A DNA stretch of 64,000 bases from Serratia liquefaciens (GTDB lineage Bacteria; Pseudomonadota; Gammaproteobacteria; Enterobacterales; Enterobacteriaceae), in assembly GCF_027594825.1 (NCBI RefSeq), contig NZ_CP088930.1, forward strand, positions 372,001-436,000, written 5' to 3'. The notes under the pieces are model-generated. The model made no database searches. It saw only the letters and a program-made list of their open reading frames with translations, and was not told the origin of the DNA. A program made the position numbers and the translations under genes. Of the stretch, positions 1-9,044 are shown piece after piece. The stretch's first letter is position 1. Each line of letters opens with the position of its first letter.

Positions 1-234
1 GGTGATCAGATCCGCCGCCATATAGCCCAGAATCGCCATCAGCCAACCCCAGGGACTGGCCAGCGCCGGGTAACGCACCAGGACAGCCAGCAACACCGCA
101 TTGGCCGGCCAAAAGGCGGATAACAGACCGGTGGGCCGGCTTAAGATGCCAAACAGGCACAGGCCGAACACCAGCAGGAATACGATTAACGCGTGCTGTA
201 ATTTTGTGGCACCAGGTAACTCAGTGGTGTGCAT
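1..234 (-). CDS. MASE1-domain membrane sensor, N-terminal part only
   Basis: This is the first 78 codons of a gene that runs off the left edge. The ATG is the complement of 232-234, and the frame stays open to base 1. Two hydrophobic segments are visible (about residues 14-32 and 43-75). The stretch FWPANAVLLAVLVRYP is typical of the MASE1 integral-membrane sensory domain, which is usually fused to a GGDEF/EAL output domain or a histidine kinase. The output domain lies outside the window, so the function (for example a diguanylate cyclase) cannot be decided here. A c-di-GMP receptor, ycgR, is present at the other end of the window, but that is only circumstantial. Confidence 0.65.
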   Translation of the reverse strand, partial: MHTTELPGATKLQHALIVFLLVFGLCLFGILSRPTGLLSAFWPANAVLLAVLVRYPALASPWGWLMAILGYMAADLIT

Positions 235-546
235 CTTGCTTCCAGAAGCTGGCAAAAAATACGAAAAATCCTGTCTGCATGACGGCGTCCAACCCTCTGG
301 CCAGCATGCCTGACGTTGCACGCAAAACGCGCAGTCAGCCAGATATTATTGCTAGTTTTCACCGGGCTGGCATCAGCTAATTGAAAATTTAAAAATATTA
401 TTATGTTTCAATCTGTCACGCGGTGATTTGCTGAGGAGAGTGGATTCAGATGCGGGAGGCTTGCGACGCTATGGCCAATAACGGGGCGTTTGGAGGGTTA
501 CCGCCCCGGACACCGCCAGTCGGCTCCGGGGAAGCTGCAGCCAGGG
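235..546. other. Intergenic region with a hairpin downstream of palQ
   Basis: This non-coding stretch lies between palQ and the MASE1 gene, both on the minus strand. A perfect 7-bp stem (CCCCGGA at 504-510 with TCCGGGG at 525-531) lies just downstream of the palQ stop. It has no U-rich tail, so it is not a convincing intrinsic terminator. The A+T-rich part around 370-410 is where a promoter for the MASE1 gene would be expected. No palZ homologue or other gene is seen in the gap. Confidence 0.4.
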
Positions 547-2241
547 TCAAACACCGTCCAGGGTTTCTCCCTGCTGATAGACCCTGGCTTCATAAGGGCG
601 CAGCCTTAACCCTTCGCCATTGTCCTGATAGTTACCCAGTAGCCAGCGCCACGGGCCGGGTGGCAATGCCTGCGGGTCGACCTGCTGTGGTTCACCACTC
701 AGGTTACACAGCACCAGCCCTTGCTGCTGATTCAAGCGGCGACTATAAGCGTAAATATGCGGATGCTCCGCCAGTTGCAATTGATAGCGGCCATAGATCC
801 ACACCGGATCCTGCTTGCGCAGACGGATCAGCGCCCGATAAAAATTCAGTACCGAATCGGCTTCTTCGCGCTGACGCGCCACGTTGATCTGCGGATAGTT
901 GGCATTGACCGCAAACCAGGGCGCGACAGAGCTGAAACCCGCGTGGGCGCCGTCGTCCCACTGCATTGGCGTGCGCGAGTTGTCGCGCCCGCTGCGGCCG
1001 AGAAACGCCAGGATCTGCGCCTCGTCCATGCCCTGCTCGCGCAGCTTGGCAAAACGGTTCCTGGCGGCAACATCGTTAAAATCGGCCAGGCTCTGGAAAC
1101 GGGTATTGGTCATCCCCAGCTCCTGCCCCTGATAAATAAACGGCGTTCCCTGCATCAGGAAATACATCGCGGCGATGGCAGTGGCGCTTTCGCGCCAATA
1201 CAGCTTATCGTCGCCCCATTTTGACACCACGCGCGGAATATCGTGGTTTTCGACGTACAGGGCATTCCACCCCTTTCCCTCCAGCAGCGTCTGCCAGCGA
1301 GTAAATATGTCCTTCAGGCCCATCACGTCTGCCCCGGCGTGCGGCGACTGCTGATGGTTGTTTTCCCACAGCTTGACGTGCTCGAACTGGAAAATCATGT
1401 TCAAGCGGCCGTGCTGTTCGCCCACCCAGTCTTCACCCTGCTCCGCCGAGGCCCCGTTCATTTCGCCTACCGTCATGATGTCATAGCGGTTAAACACCTG
1501 TTCGCACAGGTCATCGACATACTCCAGCAGGCCCTCACAGTTCAGATGCCGCTCGAAAGACGGCACGTAACGCAGCCCCTGCGGGTTGGGCATGTCGGTC
1601 AGCCCCGGCTGCTTTTTCATATGGCAAATGGCGTCGATGCGGAAACCGTCGATGCCCTTGTCCAGCCACCAGCGCATCATGTCATACAGCGCCGCGCGCA
1701 CCTGCGGGTTCTCCCAGTTCAGATCCGGTTGACGCTCCGAGAACAGATGAAGGAAGTATTGCTCGCTGCCGGGGTCATATTTCCAGGCCGAGCCGTTGAA
1801 AATGCTCTCCCAGTTGTTGGGTTCCGCGCCATTTTTACCGTCACGCCAGATATACCAATCGCGTTTGGCACTGGCTTGGGACGATCGGGATTCAATAAAC
1901 CACGGATGTTCGTCAGACGTGTGGTTAACCACCAGATCGAGTATTAACCGCATCCCGCGGCCATGCACTTCTGCCAACAACCGGTCAAAGTCCGCCATGG
2001 TGCCGAACTCGGTCATAATGGCCTGATAATCGCTGATGTCGTAGCCATTGTCGTCGTTCGGCGAGCGATACATCGGACAGATCCAAATCACGTCGATACC
2101 CAGCCATTGCAGGTAATCCAACCTGGCGGTAATGCCATTCAGGTCGCCTATGCCGTCGCCGTTGGAGTCCATAAAGCTGCGCGGGTAGATTTGATACACC
2201 ACCGCCTGCTTCCACCATTGCGCTGTTTGTCCACCGCTCAT
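547..2241 (-). CDS. palQ: GH13 alpha-glucosidase / palatinase (isomaltulose hydrolase-like)
   Basis: A 564-aa cytoplasmic GH13 hydrolase of the oligo-1,6-glucosidase/trehalulose hydrolase group, full length for the family. The TIM-barrel regions are all present: DLVVNH (102-107), GFRIDA with the nucleophile Asp203, TVGE with the acid/base Glu260, and ENHD with Asp334. A GGGAG ribosome site precedes the ATG. It is the last gene of a minus-strand run whose order (binding protein, two permeases, GH4 enzyme, ATPase, GH13 enzyme, with a divergent LysR gene) matches palEFGHKQ of Erwinia rhapontici, where palQ encodes a palatinase-type enzyme. The likely job is splitting imported isomaltulose or trehalulose into glucose and fructose. 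Specificity for isomaltose or trehalose cannot be excluded. It is not a sucrose isomerase, because it has no signal peptide and sits with uptake genes. Confidence 0.82.
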   Translation of the reverse strand: MSGGQTAQWWKQAVVYQIYPRSFMDSNGDGIGDLNGITARLDYLQWLGIDVIWICPMYRSPNDDNGYDISDYQAIMTEFGTMADFDRLLAEVHGRGMRLILDLVVNHTSDEHPWFIESRSSQASAKRDWYIWRDGKNGAEPNNWESIFNGSAWKYDPGSEQYFLHLFSERQPDLNWENPQVRAALYDMMRWWLDKGIDGFRIDAICHMKKQPGLTDMPNPQGLRYVPSFERHLNCEGLLEYVDDLCEQVFNRYDIMTVGEMNGASAEQGEDWVGEQHGRLNMIFQFEHVKLWENNHQQSPHAGADVMGLKDIFTRWQTLLEGKGWNALYVENHDIPRVVSKWGDDKLYWRESATAIAAMYFLMQGTPFIYQGQELGMTNTRFQSLADFNDVAARNRFAKLREQGMDEAQILAFLGRSGRDNSRTPMQWDDGAHAGFSSVAPWFAVNANYPQINVARQREEADSVLNFYRALIRLRKQDPVWIYGRYQLQLAEHPHIYAYSRRLNQQQGLVLCNLSGEPQQVDPQALPPGPWRWLLGNYQDNGEGLRLRPYEARVYQQGETLDGV

Positions 2242-2262
2242 GCCGTTGCTCCCTTCGATAAA

Positions 2263-3378
2263 TTAATGCGCCTGTTCCGAGGCCAAAATGCGCTGAAACG
2301 CCCGACCCTGACGGCCAAACAGATAACAACACTCTACCGGCAGCCGCACGCCGACGGTATCGCCGGCCTGGATGGTGGAGCGCTCAGGATTGCGCAGTAC
2401 CCAGGGTTCACCGGCGTTGCCGTTGTCCAGATACAGGTAGGTTTCATTGCCCATATGTTCGACGAACATTACCTCACCCTGAAACTCACACTCCGACCGT
2501 GCGCCGCCCCGAATATGTTCCGGGCGTATACCCACGTTGACGCTCTGGCCTTCCGCCTCGCTCGGCGTGGCGATCGGCAGGACCAGCGCCTTGCCGTTAT
2601 CCAGTTCGACCACGCTTTGCTGCTCACCGGCGCGCCGCAAAATCGCCGGGATCAGGTTCATCTTCGGCGAGCCGATAAACTGCGCGACAAATTCATTAGC
2701 CGGTTGATCGTAGAGCTCCAGCGGCGTGCCGACCTGCTCGACGTGGCCCTGGTTCAGTACCACGATGCGATCCGCCAAGGTCATGGCTTCAACCTGGTCG
2801 TGGGTGACATAAATAATGGTCGATCCCAACCGCTTATGCAGCGACGCCACTTCCATCCGCATTTGCACCCGCAGCGACGCATCGAGGTTGGACAGCGGTT
2901 CGTCGAACAAAAACAACTTGGGTTCGCGTACGATGGCGCGGCCAATCGCTACCCGTTGCCGCTGCCCGCCCGAAAGATCCTTTGGACGCCGGTCCAGTAG
3001 TGGCTCGAGCTGTAAAATACGTGCGCTCTCGCGTACCCGGCTGTCGATTTCAGCCGCAGAATGGCCGGCCAGCTCCAGCGCAAAGGCCATGTTTTTATAA
3101 ACGCTCATGTGCGGATAAAGCGCGTAGGACTGGAACACCATGCCGATGCCCCGTTCCGCCGGCGTGTCGTCGTTAACGTAGTTGCCATCGATATACATGC
3201 CGCCGCTGCTGATCTCCTCGAGTCCGGCGATCATCCGCAGCAGGGTTGATTTTCCGCAGCCGGAAGGGCCGACGATCACCACAAATTCCCCGCTGTTGAT
3301 TTGCAGATCCAGCGATTTGATAACCTCTGCGTTTGCGCCGTAGCGTTTTTGCAGCTTTTCCAGCGTGAGTTGCGCCAT
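2263..3378 (-). CDS. palK: ABC transporter ATPase, MalK/UgpC type
   Basis: A 371-aa sugar-importer ATPase. It has Walker A GPSGCGKST (about 37-45), the signature LSGGQRQR, Walker B LFLFDEPLSNLDA, and the H-loop histidine in YVTHDQ. The C-terminal ~130 residues form the TOBE/OB regulatory extension of MalK-type ATPases. I chose the start MAQLTLEK at 3378 because GGAGGA sits just upstream. A longer frame to 3405 lacks a ribosome site. It should energise the PalFG permease. In pal clusters palK lies between palH and palQ, exactly as here. Confidence 0.85.
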   Translation of the reverse strand: MAQLTLEKLQKRYGANAEVIKSLDLQINSGEFVVIVGPSGCGKSTLLRMIAGLEEISSGGMYIDGNYVNDDTPAERGIGMVFQSYALYPHMSVYKNMAFALELAGHSAAEIDSRVRESARILQLEPLLDRRPKDLSGGQRQRVAIGRAIVREPKLFLFDEPLSNLDASLRVQMRMEVASLHKRLGSTIIYVTHDQVEAMTLADRIVVLNQGHVEQVGTPLELYDQPANEFVAQFIGSPKMNLIPAILRRAGEQQSVVELDNGKALVLPIATPSEAEGQSVNVGIRPEHIRGGARSECEFQGEVMFVEHMGNETYLYLDNGNAGEPWVLRNPERSTIQAGDTVGVRLPVECCYLFGRQGRAFQRILASEQAH

Positions 3379-3408
3379 ATTCCTCCCGTTTACCCCAGTT
3401 GGCATGCT

Positions 3409-3432
3409 GCGGGGCGCCGATATGCGCCCCGC
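3409..3432 (-). other. Intercistronic hairpin between palH and palK
   Basis: The 62-bp gap between palH and palK holds a perfect 9-bp stem (GCGGGGCGC at 3409-3417, GCGCCCCGC at 3424-3432) with a 6-nt loop. It lacks a U-tract, so full termination is unlikely. It may protect the upstream mRNA 3' end or reduce read-through into palKQ, as intercistronic hairpins do in other sugar ABC operons. Confidence 0.5.
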
Positions 3433-3440
3433 TATCCGGT

Positions 3441-4802
3441 TTATTTCAGGTAATCAAGCCACGGGCTCTGGCGTGAGATCATCACATCTACCAGCTCGGG
3501 GATCGCGCGGCATTTGTCGTTGACCGAATCCACCAGCAGCGCCTGGATCACCAGATCGCGAGAGCCTTCAATCACCGCGTCAGCAGTCAGGTCATGAATG
3601 GCAATCTGGTTGCTGAGCAGCCCGCCGATACCGGCCGGCATTGCCACTTTGATGCCGTGCACCCCTTTGCGATCGATGATCGCCGGCACTTCAACCGCAA
3701 TAAAGTCTGGCAGCTGTTTGATAAAGCCCTGGTTCGGTATATTGACCGCCGACTCTTCATAGCCGGAATCAGCCAGGATCCCTTCCATGATCGGCACCAC
3801 GCGCTCTTTCAGCTTCAATTCAATTTTCGGCTGCACCTGCCCCAGGTAATTGCGGTAGAAGGTGTAGAAATCGAGAATGCCGCGATGATCGCTGACCTCG
3901 CTGGCCCAACGGATGTACTCGCCAAAGTGGCTGTCGCCGGTGATTGGCAGGTGGTGGAATTTCTCCAGAATTTCCTTGAACAGGGTGCGGTCAGCCCAGG
4001 GATAAGCGCTGTCTTTGCCGCCCAACGCATCACGCTCAGTGCTGCCTTCGGTCTGCACCAATTTACCGTGGGTGCGGGTGTACGCCAGGATATCGCTGTA
4101 GCCCGGCAGGCGGGAGAAATAGTCCGGTGCCTTGGCACGCACGTCACCATAGGCATCTTTGCCGCTGTCCTTGTAGCTGGCCTCCAGCAACACGCTGAAG
4201 TGGTTAAGCCCGGCGGCGCGCAGGTTAAGGTTTTCAAACGGCGTGCCGAGCATTTCCGGCAGATAGCGCTCAAGTGAGGCGATTTCGTGGCACATACCGA
4301 CGAAATTCAGCTGCGGGAAGCGACGGTGCACGGTGGTGCAAATGCGGCTCATCGGATTGGAATAGTTAAATATCCAGGCATTGGGGCAGATGTCGGCAAC
4401 GTCGGCGCAAATGTCGAGGATCGGCGGAATAATCCGCAGCGAGTGGAACAACCCGCCGGGGCCGCCGTTTTCACCGTACACCTGCTGGATACCGTACTGC
4501 TGAGGGAGCTGCCAGTCGAGATCCCACAGCGCAAAACGGTCGCCCACTTCGATGGAAATAATCACAAACTCCGCCCCTTTCAGCGCAGTTTTGCGATCGG
4601 TGGTGGCGCTGACGGTAAACGGCAGGTCTTCCGCAGCCAGAAAGTCTCGGGCGGTTTTCTCGGTCACCGCCAGAGCGGAAGGATTGATGTCGTGCAGCAC
4701 AATCTCACTGCCGTACAGCGTTTTGCTCTGGAAGACATCCCCCAGCGTGCCGTAGCCGAATTGCGCACTGCCCGCTCCCACTAAAACGATTTTTGTAGCC
4801 AT
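3441..4802 (-). CDS. palH: Family 4 glycoside hydrolase (NAD/Mn-dependent alpha-glycosidase type)
   Basis: A 453-aa GH4 enzyme. The N-terminal Rossmann motif VGAGSAQFGYG (8-18) binds NAD. The metal site is recognisable as Cys171-His172-Glu173 (MCHE) and Asn200-His201 (GLNH). NYSNP (146-150) is the conserved substrate loop. GH4 enzymes act by oxidation-elimination on alpha- or beta-glycosides, often phosphorylated sugars, but this group (AglA/melibiase/alpha-galacturonidase-like) commonly acts on free sugars. An intracellular free-sugar substrate fits the ABC uptake system. palH occupies this position in the E. rhapontici palatinose cluster. The exact substrate is not deducible from sequence. 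Confidence 0.82.
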   Translation of the reverse strand: MATKIVLVGAGSAQFGYGTLGDVFQSKTLYGSEIVLHDINPSALAVTEKTARDFLAAEDLPFTVSATTDRKTALKGAEFVIISIEVGDRFALWDLDWQLPQQYGIQQVYGENGGPGGLFHSLRIIPPILDICADVADICPNAWIFNYSNPMSRICTTVHRRFPQLNFVGMCHEIASLERYLPEMLGTPFENLNLRAAGLNHFSVLLEASYKDSGKDAYGDVRAKAPDYFSRLPGYSDILAYTRTHGKLVQTEGSTERDALGGKDSAYPWADRTLFKEILEKFHHLPITGDSHFGEYIRWASEVSDHRGILDFYTFYRNYLGQVQPKIELKLKERVVPIMEGILADSGYEESAVNIPNQGFIKQLPDFIAVEVPAIIDRKGVHGIKVAMPAGIGGLLSNQIAIHDLTADAVIEGSRDLVIQALLVDSVNDKCRAIPELVDVMISRQSPWLDYLK

Positions 4803-4834
4803 TACTTTTCTCCTGCTTCAGGGTTAATCGAAAA

Positions 4835-5680
4835 TCAGCCTTTTACTGCGCCGTTGGTTAATCCGCTGACGATGCGGCGCTGGAAAATCAGGACCAGTGC
4901 GATGATCGGCAGTGTGACGATGACCGAGGCCGCCATGATGGTGCCCCAGGGGAGTTCAAACTGAGAGGCGCCCTGCAGCATGCCGATAGCGACTGGCACG
5001 GTGCGCTTGCCGCTGGAAATGACGAACGTCAGGGCGAACATGAATTCATTCCAGGCGCCGATAAAGGCCAGCAGTCCGGTGGTCACCAGTGACGGTCCCA
5101 TAATGGGCGCGAAGATGCGGGTGATGATGGTCCAGGTGCCGGCACCGTCGACGATCGCCGCCTCTTCCAGCTCCGCCGGGATCGCCTTCATAAAGGTGGT
5201 CAGCACCCAGACGGTAAACGGCAGCGAGAAGGTGGTGTAGGACAGCACCAGAGCGCCCAGGGAGTCATACAGACCCATAAAGCGCACCAACTCAAACATG
5301 CCGGACAGCACCGCCACCTGCGGGAACATCGAGACGCAAAGAATGGTAAACAGCAGGTATTTACGACCGCGAAAGCGGATACGCGCCAGGGCAAAAGCGG
5401 CGGTGATCGACACCAGCAGGCAAATGCCTACCGTCAGCGTCGCCACGACGATAGAGTTCAGCAAGCTGCGGGCGATGCCATTTTCCATCAATGCGGTCAG
5501 ATAATTGCCCCAGTGCAGATTGCCCGGCAGATAAGCGACCTGGAACAGATCCTGCCCGGAACGCAACGAGGTGATTAGCGCGTAGTAGAAAGGAAACAGG
5601 CAGATCACACTGGCCAAGGCGGCCGCGGCGAAGATCAGCGTTTTATGGCCGTATTTTTGCTGTTGGCGACTCAGTTTCAT
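4835..5680 (-). CDS. palG: Sugar ABC transporter permease, MalG type
   Basis: A 281-aa inner-membrane permease with six predicted transmembrane helices. It has the EAA cytoplasmic loop (ELEEAAIVDGAGTWTIITRIFAPIMGPSL) that docks to the ATPase. The start at 5680 (MKLSRQQQ) has AAGGAG upstream and forms an ATGA overlap with the palF stop, so the two permeases are translationally coupled. A longer frame starting at 5725 would run deep into palF and is unlikely. It pairs with PalF as the translocation pore for alpha-glucosides. Confidence 0.85.
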   Translation of the reverse strand: MKLSRQQQKYGHKTLIFAAAALASVICLFPFYYALITSLRSGQDLFQVAYLPGNLHWGNYLTALMENGIARSLLNSIVVATLTVGICLLVSITAAFALARIRFRGRKYLLFTILCVSMFPQVAVLSGMFELVRFMGLYDSLGALVLSYTTFSLPFTVWVLTTFMKAIPAELEEAAIVDGAGTWTIITRIFAPIMGPSLVTTGLLAFIGAWNEFMFALTFVISSGKRTVPVAIGMLQGASQFELPWGTIMAASVIVTLPIIALVLIFQRRIVSGLTNGAVKG

Positions 5681-6672
5681 GCTTGTTTCTCCTTGTCGTT
5701 TAGGCGACCCAGCGTAAGGAAGCAAGCGGCGATCCCCGCCACCATCATAAAGACCAGCACCGATGCGGCCGAGCCGGAGCCCATTTCCTGATAGCTGACC
5801 ATGCGATCCCGGGCGTAACCGGACACCGATACCGTGGCTTCGCTGTTGGAAGTCAGTACGTAAATCAGATCAAACACCCGCAGCGCATCCATCACCCGGA
5901 AAATCAGCGCGACGATCATCGCCGGCATAATCAGCGGCAAGGTGATACGGCGGAATCGCTGCCAGGCATTGGCACCGTCGACGCGGGCGGCCTCATACAG
6001 ATCGCCGGGGATCAGTTGCAACGCCGCCAGCAGCATCAAGGCCATAAACGGCGTGGTCTTCCACACGTCGGCAATCACCACCGCCCACATCGACAGCCCC
6101 GGCTCCGCCACCCAGGCCAGCGGCGTGGCGATGATGCCGGTTTTGAGCAACAGGTCGTTCACCACGCCGTACTGATCGTGGAACATCCAGCCCCACATTT
6201 TGGCGGACACGATGGTCGGAATGGCCCAGGGCACCAAAATGGCGGTGCGCACCAGCCCCTGACCGCGAAATTTTTGATTCATCAGCAACGCCAGGAGCAT
6301 GCCGAACACCAGTTCCAGCGATACCGACAGCAAACTGAAGCGCAGCGTGTTGCCTACCGCCAGCCACCAAAGCGGATCCGCCAACACGCCGTAGTGGTGG
6401 CCGCCTTCAGTCAGATCCAGATAGTTTGCGAAACCGATAAAGCGGTAATCGTCCGGCGCGTCCAGCATGGCGTCGGTAAAGCTGTAAAACAGGGTGCGCA
6501 GCAGCGGCCAGCCGGCAACCGCCGCCAGCAGCAACATCGCCGGCGCCACCAGTAACCAGGCGATGCGGCTACGCCGCTGTTGGTGATTCAGTTTGCTGCG
6601 CCTGGCCGGCAGCACCTGGGCTGACTCATCAGGGGTAGCCGTCAGGGATAAAGCGTGCGTATCGCGTTTCAT
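5677..6672 (-). CDS. palF: Sugar ABC transporter permease, MalF/UgpA type
   Basis: A 331-aa inner-membrane permease with a ~35-residue basic N-terminal tail, then six transmembrane segments. The EAA loop is present (DLYEAARVDGANAWQRFRRITLPLIMPAM). It overlaps palG by 4 bp (ATGA), and the palE stop lies 47 bp upstream. The N-terminal tail (LPARRSKLNHQQRRSR) is strongly basic, which fits a cytoplasmic N terminus. Confidence 0.85.
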   Translation of the reverse strand: MKRDTHALSLTATPDESAQVLPARRSKLNHQQRRSRIAWLLVAPAMLLLAAVAGWPLLRTLFYSFTDAMLDAPDDYRFIGFANYLDLTEGGHHYGVLADPLWWLAVGNTLRFSLLSVSLELVFGMLLALLMNQKFRGQGLVRTAILVPWAIPTIVSAKMWGWMFHDQYGVVNDLLLKTGIIATPLAWVAEPGLSMWAVVIADVWKTTPFMALMLLAALQLIPGDLYEAARVDGANAWQRFRRITLPLIMPAMIVALIFRVMDALRVFDLIYVLTSNSEATVSVSGYARDRMVSYQEMGSGSAASVLVFMMVAGIAACFLTLGRLNDKEKQA

Positions 6673-6719
6673 GCATCAGACTCCGGCGGTTAATGGGGAG
6701 ATAACTCGGCCTTGCGCTT

Positions 6720-7985
6720 TCAGCGCCATCCTCTGGCTTTGATCCGTTCCAGTCGCTGCTGTAAATCCGCCACGGCCGTGACACCGTCACTGTCTCCGCG
6801 CAATACGTTAAAGGTGGCGTTGTAGATGGCTCGGGAGACCTGCGCGTATTGCCGTTTGGTTTGAGTGGCCGGGCGCGGCATGGCCTGCGCGAATATGCCC
6901 TTGAAGTCTGCCAAATAAGGCGCCTGCGCCAATACTTGCGGATCGTCGTACAGCGCGGTGCGCGAAGGAGCCTGACCCAATAACGCCAGCGCCCTTTTTT
7001 GCGATTCGGCATCGCTGACGATTTTCAGCAGCGCGATGGCCGCCTCGGGATGTTTGGTATAGCCGTTGATCGCCCACTGCCAACCGCCCAACGCGCTGAC
7101 CGAATGACCGTCAGCCCCTTTCGGTAGCGGCATAACGCCGACCTTACCGCGGATCGCACTGCTGCTGTCCTGCGCTAATACATAGGCGTAGGGCCAATTG
7201 CGCATAAACAACGCATCGCCGTTTTGGAACACCGCCCGCGACTCTTCTTCCATGTAGCCAAGCGTGCCTTTCGGCGTGATTTTGCCAATCCAACCGGCGG
7301 CCATATTCAGCGCCTGCGCCGCCTGCGGGTTGTTAATGGTGATATTGCCCTGAGCATCGATAAAACTGCCGCCGTTTTGCGAGGCCACCCACTCCAGGGC
7401 GTTGCAGGTCAGCCCCTCATAAGATTTTCCCTGAAACACCAGCCCCCAAAAGTTTTTGTGGCCGGCGGCACGTTCATCTTGCTGGATGCGGGTGGCGATA
7501 CGGGTCAGATCGGCCCAGGTCTCCGGCGGTTGTTCACCGTATTTCTCCAGCAGGTCCATGCGGTAGTACAGAGCACCGCTGTCCAGATAGGCGGGCACCG
7601 CTTTGACCCGGCCGTTTACCACGTTGTTTTGCCAGGCTGCCGGGAAAAAATCCTGTTTGATGTCGCTCACGCTGTCGGTCAGATCCAACAGGTGCTTATT
7701 CAGCACGCCGATCCACACCGTGTCGGCCTGAAACAGATCGATGGCGCTGGCGTCTTTGGCGGCAAACAGTTGCTGGAACAGCGACAGCTTCTCATCGGAG
7801 GCAGGAGGCAGATCGATAAACTCCAGGGTATGGCCAGTCTGAGCCTCAAAGCGCTGTTTGATCTCGTTGCAATACTGGCGCCCTTCTTTGCTGGGCGCGC
7901 ATTGCATGCGCAAGGTGTCGGCCCATACTTGGCCGGACATCAACGCCAGTGCGGCGGCAACCATACTCGGTATCAATCTTCTCAT
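6720..7985 (-). CDS. palE: Periplasmic sugar-binding protein of the pal ABC transporter
   Basis: A 421-aa extracellular solute-binding protein (family 1, MalE/UgpB-like). I chose the ATG at 7985 (MRRLIPSMVAAALALMSGQ) because AGAGGA precedes it and it gives a clean signal peptide ending VWA. The frame opens 12 codons further upstream at 8021 without such support. The mature protein shows the family features FQADTVWIGVL and ALGGWQWAINGYTKHPEAA. As first gene of the palEFGHKQ run it is probably the most strongly expressed. Its promoter faces palR. Confidence 0.85.
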   Translation of the reverse strand: MRRLIPSMVAAALALMSGQVWADTLRMQCAPSKEGRQYCNEIKQRFEAQTGHTLEFIDLPPASDEKLSLFQQLFAAKDASAIDLFQADTVWIGVLNKHLLDLTDSVSDIKQDFFPAAWQNNVVNGRVKAVPAYLDSGALYYRMDLLEKYGEQPPETWADLTRIATRIQQDERAAGHKNFWGLVFQGKSYEGLTCNALEWVASQNGGSFIDAQGNITINNPQAAQALNMAAGWIGKITPKGTLGYMEEESRAVFQNGDALFMRNWPYAYVLAQDSSSAIRGKVGVMPLPKGADGHSVSALGGWQWAINGYTKHPEAAIALLKIVSDAESQKRALALLGQAPSRTALYDDPQVLAQAPYLADFKGIFAQAMPRPATQTKRQYAQVSRAIYNATFNVLRGDSDGVTAVADLQQRLERIKARGWR

Positions 7986-8077
7986 TGCATCCTCTCTGGT
8001 GGCGGCTGGGAATACCGGCATAGGAGCAAGCTATCGAAGGCGGGTCATTGGCGGAAATCGTTTTTCACCGCTACGAT

Positions 8078-8092
8078 ATAGAAACTTTCTAT
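8078..8092. promoter_or_regulatory. Putative PalR operator in the palE-palR divergent region
   Basis: A perfect 15-bp palindrome, ATAGAAACTTTCTAT, lies between the divergent palE and palR genes, 17 bp before the palR ATG. It has the LysR-type T-N11-A form (TAGAAACTTTCTA). The same half-sites with the same spacing recur at 9400-9414, upstream of the EIIB-like gene. Assignment to PalR is an inference from position and recurrence. Confidence 0.6.
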
Positions 8093-8108
8093 ACCACCAG
8101 TGGAAAAT

Positions 8109-9044
8109 ATGATCGTGGACAAAATTCTGCGGCAGTTTATCGAAGTGGCAATGTTCAAAAATGTGAGTCATGCAGCAAACAAACTTTGCCTGAGCCAGCC
8201 GACGCTGACCCACAACATGAAGAAGCTGGAAGAGAATTTGGGGGTACAGCTGCTGGAGCGCACCTCAACCGGAGTGAAAACCACCGAATACGGCGATCTG
8301 CTGTTGGAGCAGGCACAAATGATGCAGCGTATTTACGACAATACGCTGATCAAACTGGCATTTATCAAGGCCCGTCAGGAGCAGAGTCTGCGCATGGGCA
8401 CCGGCCACGCCTGGTGGTATATGTTTGTGCGCGACAGCTTCAATGCCTATCGCAAGCTGCACCCGATGGTGAATATCCATATCGATCTGGGCAACCACCT
8501 GCGCCTGATGGACCTGCTGTTGGGCGGAGATATCGACTTGTTTATCGGCCATGAAATTCAGGGGCTGAACCCCAAAGCAGGCATCAGCTTTCTGCCGCTT
8601 TTTGGCACCACCGACAGTATGTTCGTCCGGCGCGGACATCCACTGCTAGGGCAAAGCGTGGGGCCGGATGCGCTGCTGGACTATCCCTGCGTTGAGCTGA
8701 CCCCGGATGAGAGTCGTTACCATCATATGGTGGAAGATATGCAACCGAAAAAGCTGGCGCGAAACCGCCTGCATCTGGCGGAGCGGGTGATTTGTTCGAC
8801 CAATTCCATGATGTCGGCTGTGGACATGATTAACGATTCCGATGCGGTACTGCTGAGCTATCCCTCCTGTATGGCAGGCTATTTTGCGGATTACGGCATT
8901 GAACCCCTGCAGCTGGTCCAGCCAGGACCACGTTGCACCGTCGGTATTTATTTGATGCGCGAAAAGGCGGATGCCCCCCATGTGGTGCAGATGCAAACCT
9001 TGATGCAGCAACACCTGGAACAGATCCGCCCGCTGTTGTCGTAG
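8109..9044 (+). CDS. palR: LysR-family regulator of the pal operon
   Basis: A 311-aa LysR-type regulator. The N-terminal winged helix-turn-helix is clear (FKNVSHAANKLCLSQPTLTHNMKKLEENLGVQLL, about 19-52), followed by the effector-binding domain. The ATG at 8109 has GGA 6 nt upstream. A GTG at 8100 is an in-frame alternative. It is transcribed divergently from palEFGHKQ, as palR is in E. rhapontici, and its stop directly abuts the stop of the convergent EIIB-like gene. It probably activates pal genes in response to an alpha-glucoside and autoregulates through the palindrome at 8078-8092. Confidence 0.8.
   Translation: MIVDKILRQFIEVAMFKNVSHAANKLCLSQPTLTHNMKKLEENLGVQLLERTSTGVKTTEYGDLLLEQAQMMQRIYDNTLIKLAFIKARQEQSLRMGTGHAWWYMFVRDSFNAYRKLHPMVNIHIDLGNHLRLMDLLLGGDIDLFIGHEIQGLNPKAGISFLPLFGTTDSMFVRRGHPLLGQSVGPDALLDYPCVELTPDESRYHHMVEDMQPKKLARNRLHLAERVICSTNSMMSAVDMINDSDAVLLSYPSCMAGYFADYGIEPLQLVQPGPRCTVGIYLMREKADAPHVVQMQTLMQQHLEQIRPLLS

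Noticed and set aside
1963..3000. 345-codon open frame on the plus strand opposite palQ/palK
   Set aside because: It is antisense to two well-supported genes, has no domain, and reflects the GC-rich codon pattern of the real genes.
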